Shown: in pieces, positions 10,467 to 21,700 of the stretch
Position numbering within the stretch: the first letter of the stretch is position 1
Layout: the number at the start of each line of letters is the position of its first letter
Source of the DNA: Breviolum minutum Mf 1.05b.01
Lineage: Eukaryota; Sar; Dinophyceae; Suessiales; Symbiodiniaceae
DNA: 64,000 nucleotides
Assembly (NCBI GenBank): GCA_000507305.1
Contig: DF239236.1
Span: 67,501 to 131,500 of the forward strand
Direction of reading: 5' to 3'
Translations under genes and position numbers: made by a program
Notes under the pieces: generated by a model
Databases searched by the model: none
Told to the model about the DNA's origin: nothing
Seen by the model: the letters and a program-made list of their open reading frames with translations, nothing else

Positions 10467-11153
10467 GTGTGCGTTGGTTTATGGCATTGTCTTGGGGTGC
10501 ATGGCGTATTGTGCCTTTGCTGATCCTGGGCAAGTCAAAAAGATGCGAAACATGAAACTTGGTGCTGTTGGTGGCATGGACATCGAGGAGGGGATGCCGC
10601 GGCGTGCACACAAGTCGTGGCAATATTCCCGTCCTATCCGCCGCTATGATCATTATTGTAGAATAAATGGTTGCAAAATGTCATCAGTCTTCTCAATCAC
10701 CGTGAATTTGTGATAATGGTGGGAGGTTTGCTGTTAATTGGAGTGCTTGGGATCATGGTCGACATTTGGCTTGCCATCTTGATCGCTGAGAAGGGCTTCT
10801 TTAAGTTTGAGATCGTTGTGGCGCTTCATTTGGGATATTCCGTTGCTCTCCTGGCGATTGATGGGCCAATCTTCAAGATCATTCAAGATCCATTTTGGAC
10901 TGATGTCAAGGAACGAGATGGCCCAGGAATTGAAGAAGAACGAGCACTACGGCACTACGTGGCGAACAACACCAGCATCGGCGACAACGTGCCAGTCGAG
11001 GATCTCGAGGATTATGAGTACAACGAGCTCTTCGACCGTGACGCCTTTGTATACGATCGCGCAAGGAACCCTTTTGAAAATGGCTGCTTCACCAACTGCC
11101 TAAACTTCTGGTGCCAGCCTCGTTGGACTTCCGATGAGAAGGGGGAGTGCTAA
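10467..11153 (+). pseudogene. DHHC-type palmitoyltransferase exon, unit 2, with complete C-terminus but 5-bp frameshift
   Basis: The exon repeats the core of unit 1 and then continues into the gene's own C-terminal region: hydrophobic segment, FKIIQDPFWTDVKERD, an acidic stretch with VEDLEDYEYNELFDRD, and RNPFENGCFTNC, resembling the conserved NP-rich C-terminal motif of DHHC enzymes; stop TAA at 11151-11153. Relative to unit 1, five extra bases (GAATA) follow the Cys codon of DHYC, shifting the frame and giving a stop about 13 codons later. The downstream frame is open from about 10671. As read, no single copy encodes an intact enzyme. Possible explanations are a pseudogene, an assembly error, or a splice arrangement I cannot see. 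Confidence 0.6.
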
Positions 11154-12334
11154 TGCAATCTCTGAGGAAATCAGAAAAGGTTTAAGGTAAGGGTTGAAAT
11201 CTTGTGACATGTGGTCAAATTCTGTATCCTGAGTACCCGAGGTAAAGAACGTCACAGTGCAGGCCAGCGACTACACTCTAGATGCTCGGATCTGACAGTG
11301 ACCCAAACGGCCAAGGATGGAGAGATTATGATAGGTTGCTATTCTCCACATGTCAAATGTGAAACCCATGGATGTGGAGGATAATAACGATTTATATCGA
11401 TTTGTCACATATTGATTATGGACAATCCACTATCACATTGTATCATATAGAATATTATGACAAAAGTCCATAATGGCCAAACTTTTGCTTCAGCTTCAAA
11501 CAGCAGATGTAAGGATGCAATGCCAAATGGCTTTGGTGTCAGAGCCGGCATGCCCAACTTCGGAAGTGTTATCGTCCGTGCACCCAGGGTCGAATCCCAC
11601 CGTGGGTTGCGTCCTTTTGGTTGGGAATTTTGCAACCCTTAATAGCCATCCGCTACCTCTGGTGCACCAAACGAATTTTTCTCAAATATGTGAGCTAAGA
11701 AAAGATTTGACTATGATCGACTATGATTGACCATGATTGCCTGATGATACTGGACTCAAAACCGCTTCCTTTGTGTCAAATGGATGCCGGAAACTGAGGT
11801 TAGTGGCCGTAGCTTCTTGGGTGAGGTTAGTGTCCGAATGAAGCACGGGTTATCCCAATGGTGAAGGGATGAAGATATATCATTGGTATATTGTGTGTAT
11901 TTATATATGTATGTATAGATGTTAGACACATGAAATATTGAAGATATATTAGATAATTGATTATATCAAGATATATGAAGATGATCAGGGTAGGAAAGGT
12001 GAAGGCAACTCAACTTGCGAGGGGCTGGATGCCGTAAGACCATTTCGGTTCAGCCTTCTTGATCCTTTTTGCTTCTTTGGATTTTTGAAGGGCTGCTGTA
12101 TAGTTGTCATTCTTATCTTAACACTGTAAGTTGGGTATTACACTTTCGTTTGATCCATTAAACTTTATTCGATGAGTGGCGATGAGATTTGATCCCAAAA
12201 TGCTGCCACTGAGACTTTCTACTTCACAAGATCTCTGTGTCATGGCTGCAAGATGATCATGGTACTTTCCCTACCATGTCACCTTGAAAGATAACAGACG
12301 ACAAGAGATCCACGCTGTTGAAAATTGCCTCCAG
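11154..12334. other. Interval with no firm gene; weak pol III B-box-like word
   Basis: No exon is certain. Around 11300-11340 a short frame (GWRDYD) might belong to the N-terminal part of the carbonic-anhydrase-like unit that follows, but this is guesswork. At 11588-11598 GGGTCGAATCC matches the pol III B-box in 10 of 11 bases, yet no cloverleaf can be drawn. AT-rich tracts lie at 11400-11460 and 11880-11970. Confidence 0.35.
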
Positions 12335-14521
12335 GTGAAACCTATCTCATCTCATAGCTACAAGGGCAAGCACCATGTGGCTGAGATCCAAGTAGAAGGT
12401 GTCATGGATGGAGATGGCTTGAGGAAGTTGACCAAAATCTCTGGAGTGCCTTGACAGAGAACAGTAGGGTAGGGCGGTAGGGTAGAGTCGCCACTTCCAG
12501 AAATTGTAAGATTTTTTTTAAAACAAGGCTCATCCATTGCAATCGCATCTCAGAGTTATGGCATCATCACAGTCTGTAAGAGCACATGAATGTTCAGTCG
12601 TGTTCAGTTTGATCACCAAACAAACCAACCGAGAACCAAGTTTTGTTGCAGCAATGCCAACAACATCGCTGTATCAGTCATTGGGGCCAGTCACTAAGGT
12701 TCACAGTGGTCGGCATGCGGAGCGGTTTGGGCTTAGGGCTGGGTGTGATGATAGGTGCTCACTACTTTTGCAAGCGACGAGGTAGCACTGAAGTGCAGAA
12801 ATCCAGAAATCCATGAGTTTCTAAGATGTCGTTAATCGATCCCTCTCAATGCTTGTATCCAGACAGACGCATGACCCAGACTTACACCGATCCATTTAGA
12901 TGCATGAACAATGAGAATCGCAAATGATCATACGCGATCTAGTGCCGCCCTATTTTCAGGTGGAACTCACCATTTGAGGCTGAGTCAAACGGATTTTCTC
13001 AAAAGTAAATGTTCACTCAAGTGTTGTTGGTTCGCTCTCCATGCCGAAACCTAGTGCAATAGATTGGTGCTGTTTCGAGCATTGGAAGCCGATAGGACAC
13101 TCATCGACGAGTCTCAACTGAGGAGGCAGGAACTCAGGAGACCTGCAGAGTCATGCTCAAGTTCCTGGAGTGAATCGAATCCTGCAACCTTTGGGACAAC
13201 TTCCATCAACGCCATGCGAGTTGGAGATTGACCTTTAAAATATACATTTCCTTATTGGTCACTGTAAAACCGGAACACGGCAAACCGACAGAACATCTAA
13301 TCTTTATTGGGGTACGATTCAAAATGGGTACTTATTTTGGGGTAGCCATGTCTTAGTTCCACAGTCAGCTGGTCCATTGAGAGGAGTATCACCGGCTGAT
13401 CTTAAGTTTTCCTCTGGAACCTGGTGATGACAACAGCCTACTGGATCAACTGGGTCTCCCTGTGGCCAAGCTCTTTGGCTTCGACTGTCATTTTTGATTG
13501 GTAAAACTGCTGCGCTAAAGGGTGGAGGTCAGCGTTCTCTGTGATTTCGAGGATCTTTTTTGAAAAAAAATGTGCCCAAAATCAGATGGACCAGTTATTG
13601 CATGACCTGGTGACATCTTGTGCAGATGAAACGATGACAAGTTTTGTGACAAGACCACTCTAGAGAACATGACAACAAGATACACCATCGGGTCCATCAG
13701 ACGTGGGCCAGTCGCTGGGCCAAGGTTTCGAAGCTTGATCGGAGATGGACAGAAATATACTGTCGAGAAAGTGGATCTCCAAGCCGGCCTTCAGAAGGTC
13801 ATGGCAGCCATGGCATTGAAAAGCACTGGTGCAATGCTATGCCATTTACCCTGTGGCACTGATATGGGGGGTAAATGAGAATCATAAATCACAAGTCATG
13901 AGGATGTGGAAGCACTCTAGTTTTACACTTAGATGGTTTTGCTGTGGAACTTGACACCCTCAAGCTTTTCCGTATAGCAAAGCAGTTGCGTTGCAGGCAA
14001 TGAATGGAAAGTGGTTTTGGTACCGCGGTGGTATGACAGTTCCTGGCTGCCCTGATTGGGGAGTGCGGTGGGTCGTCTTTGAGACCCTTGGCGGCTTCAA
14101 TGCCAGCAGTGAGAACAGGGACAGCCGCAATCGATAGGGTGCCAAAATACCAAACCCCATGGCTCCGGATATTCAGAGGTTATAGTGCATTGAGTCATTC
14201 TGCATTAGACTCTTCACTGGTGGGTGTTTTGGTGTTGCAAAGACACATTGCTTGCGCTGATATGTTTTGCATCCTGAAAATCAAGGACTCCATTGTCCGT
14301 TAGCATGGCTCAACTGAACTTCCTAGACCTCAAGGCACAATTTGGTGGCACCATTTGGCATCTCCTGAAACTGTTGAAACCATCAATTTCGGTGGAGACC
14401 TGCCCGGGGCCTGGCTGCAGGTTTCTGGAATGGACTCTACGAGATTGGATGGCCCTGATATGGATGATGCGACATACAAGGCGTCAAAGCCTGGAGCCCC
14501 GCCAAAACTCCAGATGATTTA
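12335..14521 (+). CDS. Alpha-carbonic-anhydrase-like unit 1 (several exons, N-terminus not found)
   Basis: Three exon candidates. Exon 12335-12398 (acceptor CCAG, AG|GT donor) reads a segment ending KHHVAEIQV, which aligns with the alpha-CA strand holding the third zinc ligand (family pattern ELHLVH); here the ligand His is Gln. Exon 13997-14134 (acceptor TTGCAG) reads KWFWYRGGMTVPGCPDWGVR then WVVFE, the counterpart of the CA segment with YxGSLTTPPC and W.V; Thr199 is kept (M-T-V-P). It ends at TAG 14135-14137 unless spliced earlier. A third open stretch at about 14364-14521 (FGGDLPGAWLQVSGMDS..., ending in TAG) may be the C-terminal exon. Known family role: reversible CO2 hydration. With a substituted ligand, catalysis is doubtful. 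I found no signal peptide. Confidence 0.55.
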
Positions 14522-14831
14522 GGGGACCTTGGGATGTTTAGGATGGTGCCAGGGTTACAATTGCAGTGATTAGATTCTGATGTCCCGATGATTTATATTG
14601 TTTCATGTACATGGCGTTGCTGTTGCAATCACCTGCAAGTGCAATTGAGAGTTTGGGGCCTCCCTCTCAATAGAGCGTGGATGTGACAGGCCAGTGTATT
14701 CTTGGGGCACTTGCCACCCATGGCGGTGGACAAACACACGACTTGCACCAACGAGGAGCGGGGAGTGTGACCAGTGCCGAGGGCACCTGAATCGGGTTTT
14801 TGCCGGTGACATCTCTCTTTCAAGCGGCAAG
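14522..14831. other. Spacer between the two carbonic-anhydrase-like units
   Basis: No exon identified. The N-terminal exon of unit 2 follows at 14832. Open frames across this spacer on both strands lack protein-like features. Confidence 0.35.
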
Positions 14832-17105
14832 GACTGGAATTACGACGATCCGAGTTGTTGGGCAACAAAGTTTCCCCTATGCGGTGAGGGCCAACGCCAG
14901 TCGCCCATCCAAATCCACAGGCTGGGGGTAAATTGCTGTGAAGCAGATGTGAATCAGGAAATCATAATCAAGTTGTCCTCATCACCATTCACCACCTCTA
15001 TTGCCACCACCGTCACCCGTAGCAGGTCTCATATCAAGACTGTGGGGAAGGACCTGGGCTCATGATTTCACTTGTTGGGTTGCAGGAAGCAGGTCAAGCC
15101 TCACCACACTGAGCAAAAGGCAATGCCTGGGGCCAGCAGTCAAGATAGCAAGCGTACAAGTGGACTGCTGGTGATGAGTTGCCTGCTATCAGGACAACTT
15201 CTTAGCTGCGTGTAGTTGGCGGCCGGTTGAAAACCTACACGTTGTGTATCTTGGCTTTTTGGTGCTACAAACGAATTCAGGGTACTGAAATGAGGATTAT
15301 CCAGGCTCTTCGCATGGACAAACTGAAAACATCGCAATAGGCGCTCAAGGTCAGTTGTTCGCGAAGGATCCCAGGGCCTATTGGATACCGAGATACTGCC
15401 AAATAGTGCACTGTGCTTGTGTAGAACTGTAAGTAACAACCTTAAGTCCTTAAGTATGGTTACTGCCTGCCGTAAGATTTTTCATTTTGGATTCTTTCGC
15501 CGTTGGATTTGGGGCCACCCCTAAACCTTAATACTATGTATGGTGCTACATATTTCCCAATTTCCCATACATAATATCGGTTGGTCTATGCCTTTCTGTT
15601 ACTTTCCAAACCTGGAAAGTGTTTCACTCCAAAACCCGAACACATTGGCATTGCCGGTGAAACAACAAAAATCATTTGAACGACACCGTTGTCAAATTGT
15701 CTCCAATGGCAAATCCAACAGGAATTTCGGCAAGGGCTTAGCAGTGCCTGGAGACCAGCTCGGTTTCTTGGCCAAATCGAACCCTGACAGACCCCAGTCT
15801 GTCAAGTGTTACGAGATGTTCAAAAGCTGGTCCATTTGGTGGGCCACCGGGGAATCCTAATTGGCATGAGTTGGACTGATAAATCCTCACAATCTTTTTA
15901 CTAAGCTGATGTGTCGAAGTCTTGATCATTCTTGATATATTTTTCTGGAAAATTGTTCGGCGTGGAAGTATATCGAACTTCTCCTCTTATCAAATCTCTC
16001 ATTCACTTGTTTGTGATGCTTAGGCTACATTACCATGATTGGAGAGGTGCTGGATTTGGGTGTCGTAAAATGAAAAATTGTGGCAGGGCTTGTGAACACC
16101 TGTAAAAGTCTACATGAAACCGATGGAAGCATACGTTGCACACCATGAATGAGCCACGCTGGCTCTGCTTTTCAGGGTGAGGTTGAGATTCTTAGGTCGT
16201 AGCCGGAGGGGAAGCTGGCCCACCAACCGGGAAAGGGTGGAGAGTTCCAATTCAACAATGACATGAGTCCGAAGATGGTAGATGATGACATGGGAATCTG
16301 AGCACCTTTGTTCCATCAAATCTGCTTGTCAGGATGGCTTTCCGCAGTACTGGCAGGCAATGATGGCAAGGGCTGGTTGGACATGCTAGGGATCACCAGC
16401 AAGCAAGACCGGCAATAGCTATGCCATCGCAGAATAGTCATGTCCTACGGTCAATCTGCTTGACAACTACAGTGGTTGATCCACACTAAAGCCCTATCCT
16501 CTACGGGTTTTTGGGGTGGGGCTTCAATTGGCATGAGACGACTGTGCCCTGTGTTCTGTCTTCGCGATGCAAGCTCGCGCCATGCAGGTACGAGGTGTAA
16601 GAGTAAAGTCTTTGGAATATTTTGAAATATATATATATATGTATATGTATATATAAATATATGTTATGTATATGAACACTGCAGGTTAAAGAACGTCTTT
16701 CCTGTCAACATGGACATCATGGACCTTGGCTGAAAAACCATCTTCTGAGGTGGCACAAGTGCAGTTGAAGATGCCCTCAGAGCATTTCATCGATGGCCAT
16801 GCGTATGCCGCTGAGCTCCAAGTGATTCACAGGTGGGGCACACAGCGACCCTGTAGTACTCTCCAGAATTTCTGCTTAGTTTGCAGCAAGCTAGGGATGA
16901 TTAATGATGATTACATAAGTTTGCAATAGGTCACACAGTTGTCCAGAGATCTTTCGTGTGGAGGAGGAGGTCACCTGTCACGATACCACCTGGCTAAAGA
17001 AGCTTCCATCAATTTCGCGACCCCTGATGGCAGGAATCAACAGACGGTCACGCAAAATGTCAACAGCGAGAAATCCTTTCCTTTTGCACCTGGGCTGAAA
17101 TTCAT
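14832..17105 (+). CDS. Alpha-carbonic-anhydrase-like unit 2, zinc ligands replaced
   Basis: Exon 14832-14920 (CAAG|G acceptor, AG|GC donor) reads DWNYDDPSCW then FPLCGEGQRQSPIQI, the classic alpha-CA N-terminal block (W.Y....CW...P.C.G..QSPI.I). Exon 16750-16832 (CTGAG|G acceptor, AG|GT donor) reads VQLKMPSEHFIDG then AYAAELQVIHR, the block that normally carries zinc ligands in HFHxxSEH...ELHxVH. Aligned on PSEH and the E-L pair, the ligands His94, His96 and His119 are Gln, Lys and Gln. A further open stretch at about 17000-17105 (QTVTQNVN...) may be the next exon; I did not find the C-terminal TTPPC-like exon. The protein is probably a catalytically dead CA-related protein. N-terminus, secretion signal and exact ends are unknown. 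Confidence 0.6.
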
Positions 17106-18256
17106 AGGTGAGTAGTTTCTTCTGCTACAGCTGGTTCCTTTGTTTTTTCAACTCAGTGCGGAAGAGTAGTGGTCAGGTGTCTCAGGGGTGGCTTGTCTCC
17201 AGCTGAGGTCACGACTTCCTTCTTCTTCGAGATTGGCGATCGGGAGAGCAACTCGTTGGTTGGTATTTTGTTTCCGCAAATTTGAGAATCGAAATGTGTA
17301 AGAAAATAGAGGAGCGCAGCAAGACATCACGTTCCAATCCTACTATTTTTCTTTAGGATGAACGAGATGGTGATGGATGAAAAACCATGAGGGACATGTT
17401 TTAACTACGCAGTATTCCCTATCAGCCAACCATCTCAACAGATCACCTTGCCAAGGCTCTTTGATGAAACAGCCTCTTGGCTTGGCAGGAAACGGTGATG
17501 CCAAGCTGATAGGAAAGCTGAGGAAATCCAGGGATCCTATATAATCTAAATAGATCTTATGAAATCTTGCCAAATATTTATAGAATTGCGTTTGTATATA
17601 CTTATATCAACTTCGATCAACTTGAACTTCTTGGAATTCAGCTTTCAATAAGTTTTGATACAACCTTCCCAACCACTGTTATATTTTTGGGTCCCATATT
17701 GGGATGGGATCCTTGTTTTTCCTCAACCTCCCCAGGCTCTTTTTGCCTGGCATTCTGGAGCCAGACACGTATCGCCTTTTGGCTGCAAATTCCTGTGAGT
17801 GGAGGGGGTCGCCTCATGAGAGATCCTGTGCCCGTCGGAGGAGTGATCCCTTTGTCCTTGGACCTCATGCGGCATTTGGGTCCAGCTTTAGATGGTGCAC
17901 CGGGGGGGGGGGAGGAAGGCGATGAACTGGTGGCGGAACCTGATTGGGTGATTTGAAAATGAATTGCAATCGCTTCCAACAGCCTTGTGCCATATAGTGG
18001 AAGAAAGACACGCCGTTGTTGATATTTTGCACCACTTGAATACCATTCACTTAGGAGGCATTTTCCGGGGCTCAACATATTTTTTTCTGTGTTGAGATGT
18101 TGCTGGTGCTTCTTGGTCAATTACTAGCATGAAAAGAAACACGGCCTGCCTGTCTTTTCTTGGCTCAAAGGGCACCACCTGCAACAGCTCGCTTTCTGCG
18201 TTTCAACTTCTCTGCAAGAAGCTCTTCCTTTAAAGGAAGTAGCATAGCAGTACCCA
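17106..18256. other. Interval between carbonic-anhydrase-like unit 2 and the calpain gene
   Basis: No exon is supported. Long open frames around 17567-18120 on both strands overlap each other, with Gly/Pro-rich low-complexity products, and include a run of nine G near 17903. The missing C-terminal CA exon could lie here. Confidence 0.35.
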
Positions 18257-18743
18257 ATGGCAGAAGACCTTGAAGAAGAGACCGAAATCCTAGAAGACGT
18301 GGAGGAAGAAACTGAGGATGTTCAGGTATGGGACTTTGGGTGACTGTTATGTTTTGTCTATGAACTTGATTTTTTTTTGACAAACTACATCACCAAAGTG
18401 GCACCAGCTAGAAAATGGGCATCATCGGCCGCTGCAGGCTGAAGCTGAGGATCAGGAGGATGGAGAGGGCTCCGATATTGGAGATGGTGAAGGGAGCACC
18501 CATGGCGAAACAGTGGCCCAGGACTTGGGCGGGGAGGAGGATAGGATGAGGATACAATGATAGGAGGGATCTGTCTCAGCAGTGGTGAGTGCCAGCAAAA
18601 GGTTTAGAGTGTAGTTTTGGCACTGCACTTGATTGAATGCTTTTGCTTGATCACAGCGATCGCAGGATGAGGTGCTGGACAAGTACAAGATGGTTTATGA
18701 CCAAGGCCTTGATCGGGTGAAATTCCCCACCGACATCACACAG
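18257..18743 (+). CDS. Acidic N-terminal exons (three) of the calpain gene
   Basis: Exon 18257-18325 starts at ATG ([20 protein letters not shown]) and ends CAG|GTATGG. Exon 18438-18539 starts after GCTGCAG and reads Glu/Asp/Gly-rich sequence ([11 protein letters not shown]...), with a GAG|GATAGG donor. Exon 18666-18743 starts after CGCAG and reads [20 protein letters not shown] then PTDITQ. All three join in phase 0. An in-frame TAG 10 bases before the ATG supports the start, unless the exon begins at an internal acceptor. Acidic disordered termini are common in large dinoflagellate proteins. Linkage to the protease exons 4.3 kb downstream is inferred from strand and order only. Confidence 0.45.
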
Positions 18744-21700
18744 GAGGCTGGGCCTGGTTCCAAGCTGGAGCTGAAGTTAACGTCTTGCATATTTCATTGA
18801 CCTTCTTTGAACACAGGTCACACCGGAAAAAAACCATCGAAGCATGTTCTTGACTTCTGCCCCTATTGCCACTTGTCGCCACTGCCTGCTGCACCGCCCT
18901 GTTGCAGATTCAGCGCACTTGGAGACGCTTCCTGGAACACGCAGGCCCACAAAAGCCATCGAAAGCCCAGTTGGACACATTTACATAAAGGTGGAGACTT
19001 GACTTGAGACCCCTCCTTGCCCATTTTTTAGTTTAGGGCCACCGTCCATCTTTAAAGCTCAACCATGCTCAAAGCTTTTTTTCCGAATCCAACCACTCGC
19101 TGAAACGTCTAAACCATCTCCTCCTATCCACCTACGATAGGTACTCCCGAACAAGCTGGAGAGTTGATTTTCAATGCCTGGTGGGAAGCAGCACCATCGT
19201 TACATGCGTACCTCGGATGCCTTATGATGCCTTGGTTTTGGTGCCGTTGTGTCGTTTCCTTTGTTCGATCACACCGGGTCCTGAAGGACATCGGATGACC
19301 TCGGTGCCATTCGTGCCTTTCGCTCCCAGGTCTTTCTTGACGCCCAAGACGGTGCTGTATCTCCGAATCGTTCAGGGGATCAGTCCAATCGTCCAAGCTT
19401 TAGGGCATCCGACTGAGTTGCGCACTCAGGCGCCTTGATCTGACCACTAAGATGGATTCTGGATGGAAGAAATTGGAGCAAACATGAGCTACAATGACCT
19501 CACAATGATTGCCTACTAGTTAGGTATATTATGCAGTGAATGGCGCAGTTGTCTTTATCAATCAAGATGACCAGAACCCCCCCCCTTGTGACCCACGTGG
19601 CCAGGTAGAGATCATTTGTTTCCGCCATCTTGATCGACCTGTCAGCATTCAGGCCTGAGCCTCCCATTCCAGACAGAAACGGGTATTTTTTCACCATTTT
19701 TTACCGGGTTTTATGGCTGTGACACCACTGGAAGTGGCACCCACAAACAGGAGGTGAAAGTTTCATCCTGATTTTTGGTCCCGACAGAAAGAGACACCGG
19801 AATTTTCTGGATGTTTTCGTTCGGGTCCAGGGCGTTGAAGTGATCCGTGATGCCATGCTGGATATGTGGGAAGCTGAACTGGGAGCTGACTTCACTCCCA
19901 AGGCGGGTCGTAGTTGATCAGAAACATCATGAGAAATGATTTGGAAGGGCTTGGCGCTCCTTGAGGGTTCAGGATTCGCATTTTTGTGTTGCAATGGTGG
20001 CTGGGATGTGCATCCTCTTCTCAGAAAGTTCTGTCTTATTCATGCAAGGCACGAATTGGCTGGTTTTCTCTCCTCAACTATTGGGGTGGTGCATATGTCT
20101 ACTTCCAGCGTGAGCCGCTTGTCGCAGACCAGGGTGCTCAGAGCAACTTCGTTACTCTTGGAAGTACACTCCTGAAACCAAACATAGCACCTGAAAATAA
20201 GCCATCCCCCCAAAAGGAAGCTAATATTCCAACCATCCATTTTCACCTGTCAACTGTTAGTTTCATGTTAGTTTAATCAGCATCCGAGGTACGCCAGTCG
20301 CATCAAGATCATCCACAGAAGCTGGCGTGAGGCCAACAAATCCGTCGCACTCCCAGAAGAAGAGGAGGAGAAGGCACCCAGCAGTGATGGTGACGGTCAA
20401 ATCACAGGTATCAGGTATCCAGTATCCACGCATATCCACGCGTTCGAAAATGTGTTTGAACTCTTCCTAACAAGGGTTTGTATGAATCAAGATCTCTAAG
20501 AATTGAATGTATTAGAGACATTGTCCCAATTTTGACTCTGACATTTGCACCCTTCGAAAAGAGCTCTTGGAATTGGCATACTTTTCCATTCAGACTCCAA
20601 ACGCTCAGCTGGGAGCAGCGGGTTTCCCTTGCCAGGACATTCCACAAAATACCGAAAACAAGGAGGAAGAAATTGAGGCACTTATTTTTTGAATGGCTCC
20701 GGCTCCAGCTTGTTGACTCGCCCTGGCCAATGACTTCAGAGATTTAAACCAGCATTCTAGATTCTAAAGTGGATTGATTGGAATGCATGTCGTGAATGCA
20801 TTGGATCATTTTGCTCAGAAAAACCTTCGAGACACTGATTTTGCAGAGATGTCAGGCTTCAATGGTCGAAAAAGAGGAAAAGGTAGAGACCAACAACGAG
20901 GCCCTACACGGCTGGGGAATTCACCCCCCATATGATTGTGTTTTGTGCATGTTCACCCTGCTTCCGCCAGTTTCAGCTTCCAAAACATTCAACAACTGTA
21001 GCATGAGGGGCTTTAATCATTTTCATGTTCGCGGTAGTTTTGTTTTCAATGATAATACCAGAGGGATATTCGTTTGGGAACATGCAGGGGGACAACAAAC
21101 TCTGTCTAGGAAGCTACCGGTTGTCGATGTCTCATTTGTGTGGGTGATTTTGAACTGCCCCAGGGTCAGGGCAATGATGCAGACGGAGAGAAGAAGGAGA
21201 AAAGTGGGTCGCAGATGAAGGCCATTTTGGTTCTTTGATATCCCTGATATCACTGAACTGTTTTGCTGTCGGTTGCCTTAGTGACATTGTGAGATTGGCA
21301 GCATTTCCTTAAACCAGGCATGGCATATGAATGCGTATTCATAAATGATAATAAATGTACATATTAAAATACAGCATACTGTAGAATATAATATTCATAT
21401 TAGTTATTCAGTCTATCCATGTTTACCAAAAAATGCCACGGTAAATGTGTATACTAAGCTTTCGGCCTTCGCAGCACCGGGCAAGGTACCCACGACCTTC
21501 CGCGAAATGTTTCTTTTCAACGCGGCCGTCATGGGATTTGGGGGTTCAACCTGGATGGATATCATCTTGGATCAGCGGCTCAGTTGGCAATGGCGGGGGT
21601 GGATGACATGAAGCATCTGAAAATGGTTGATAATAAGTCAGGATGATTGTCATATAGAAAGTTCTGCCAAGAAATACGGGCATGCTTTGTTTGGTGCACG

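Larger units (their letters stand above)
9206..10850 (+). repeat. Tandem duplication, two ~820-bp units (intron + DHHC exon)
   Basis: Unit 1 is 9206-10025 and unit 2 is 10026-10850. They are nearly identical: a few substitutions, and one 5-bp insertion (GAATA) in unit 2 at about 10661-10666. Each unit starts exactly at an intron donor (GTGTGT), runs through a 441-bp intron ending CGCAG, then through the DHHC exon up to GCTCTC. Unit 2 continues directly into the C-terminal coding part, whereas unit 1 runs into the intron of unit 2. The high identity points to a recent event or to gene conversion. A collapsed or expanded assembly artefact is possible. Confidence 0.85.

Noticed and set aside
11579-11610. 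tRNA or tRNA-derived SINE from a B-box-like word
   Set aside because: B-box matches 10 of 11 bases, but no T-stem, anticodon arm or acceptor stem can be drawn and the A-box is poor.
17567-18120. Coding regions at 17.6-18.1 kb on both strands
   Set aside because: Gly/Pro-rich products around a poly-G run, overlapping on opposite strands, no motif.
19140-19438. Coding exon (open on both strands over 250 bp)
   Set aside because: Both strands are open because of low stop density; neither product shows domain features or agrees in phase with neighbouring exons.
21221-21230. Another spliced-leader match (GCCATTTTGG)
   Set aside because: Only 10 nt match before divergence; expected by chance at about this rate in tens of kb on two strands with relaxed ends.
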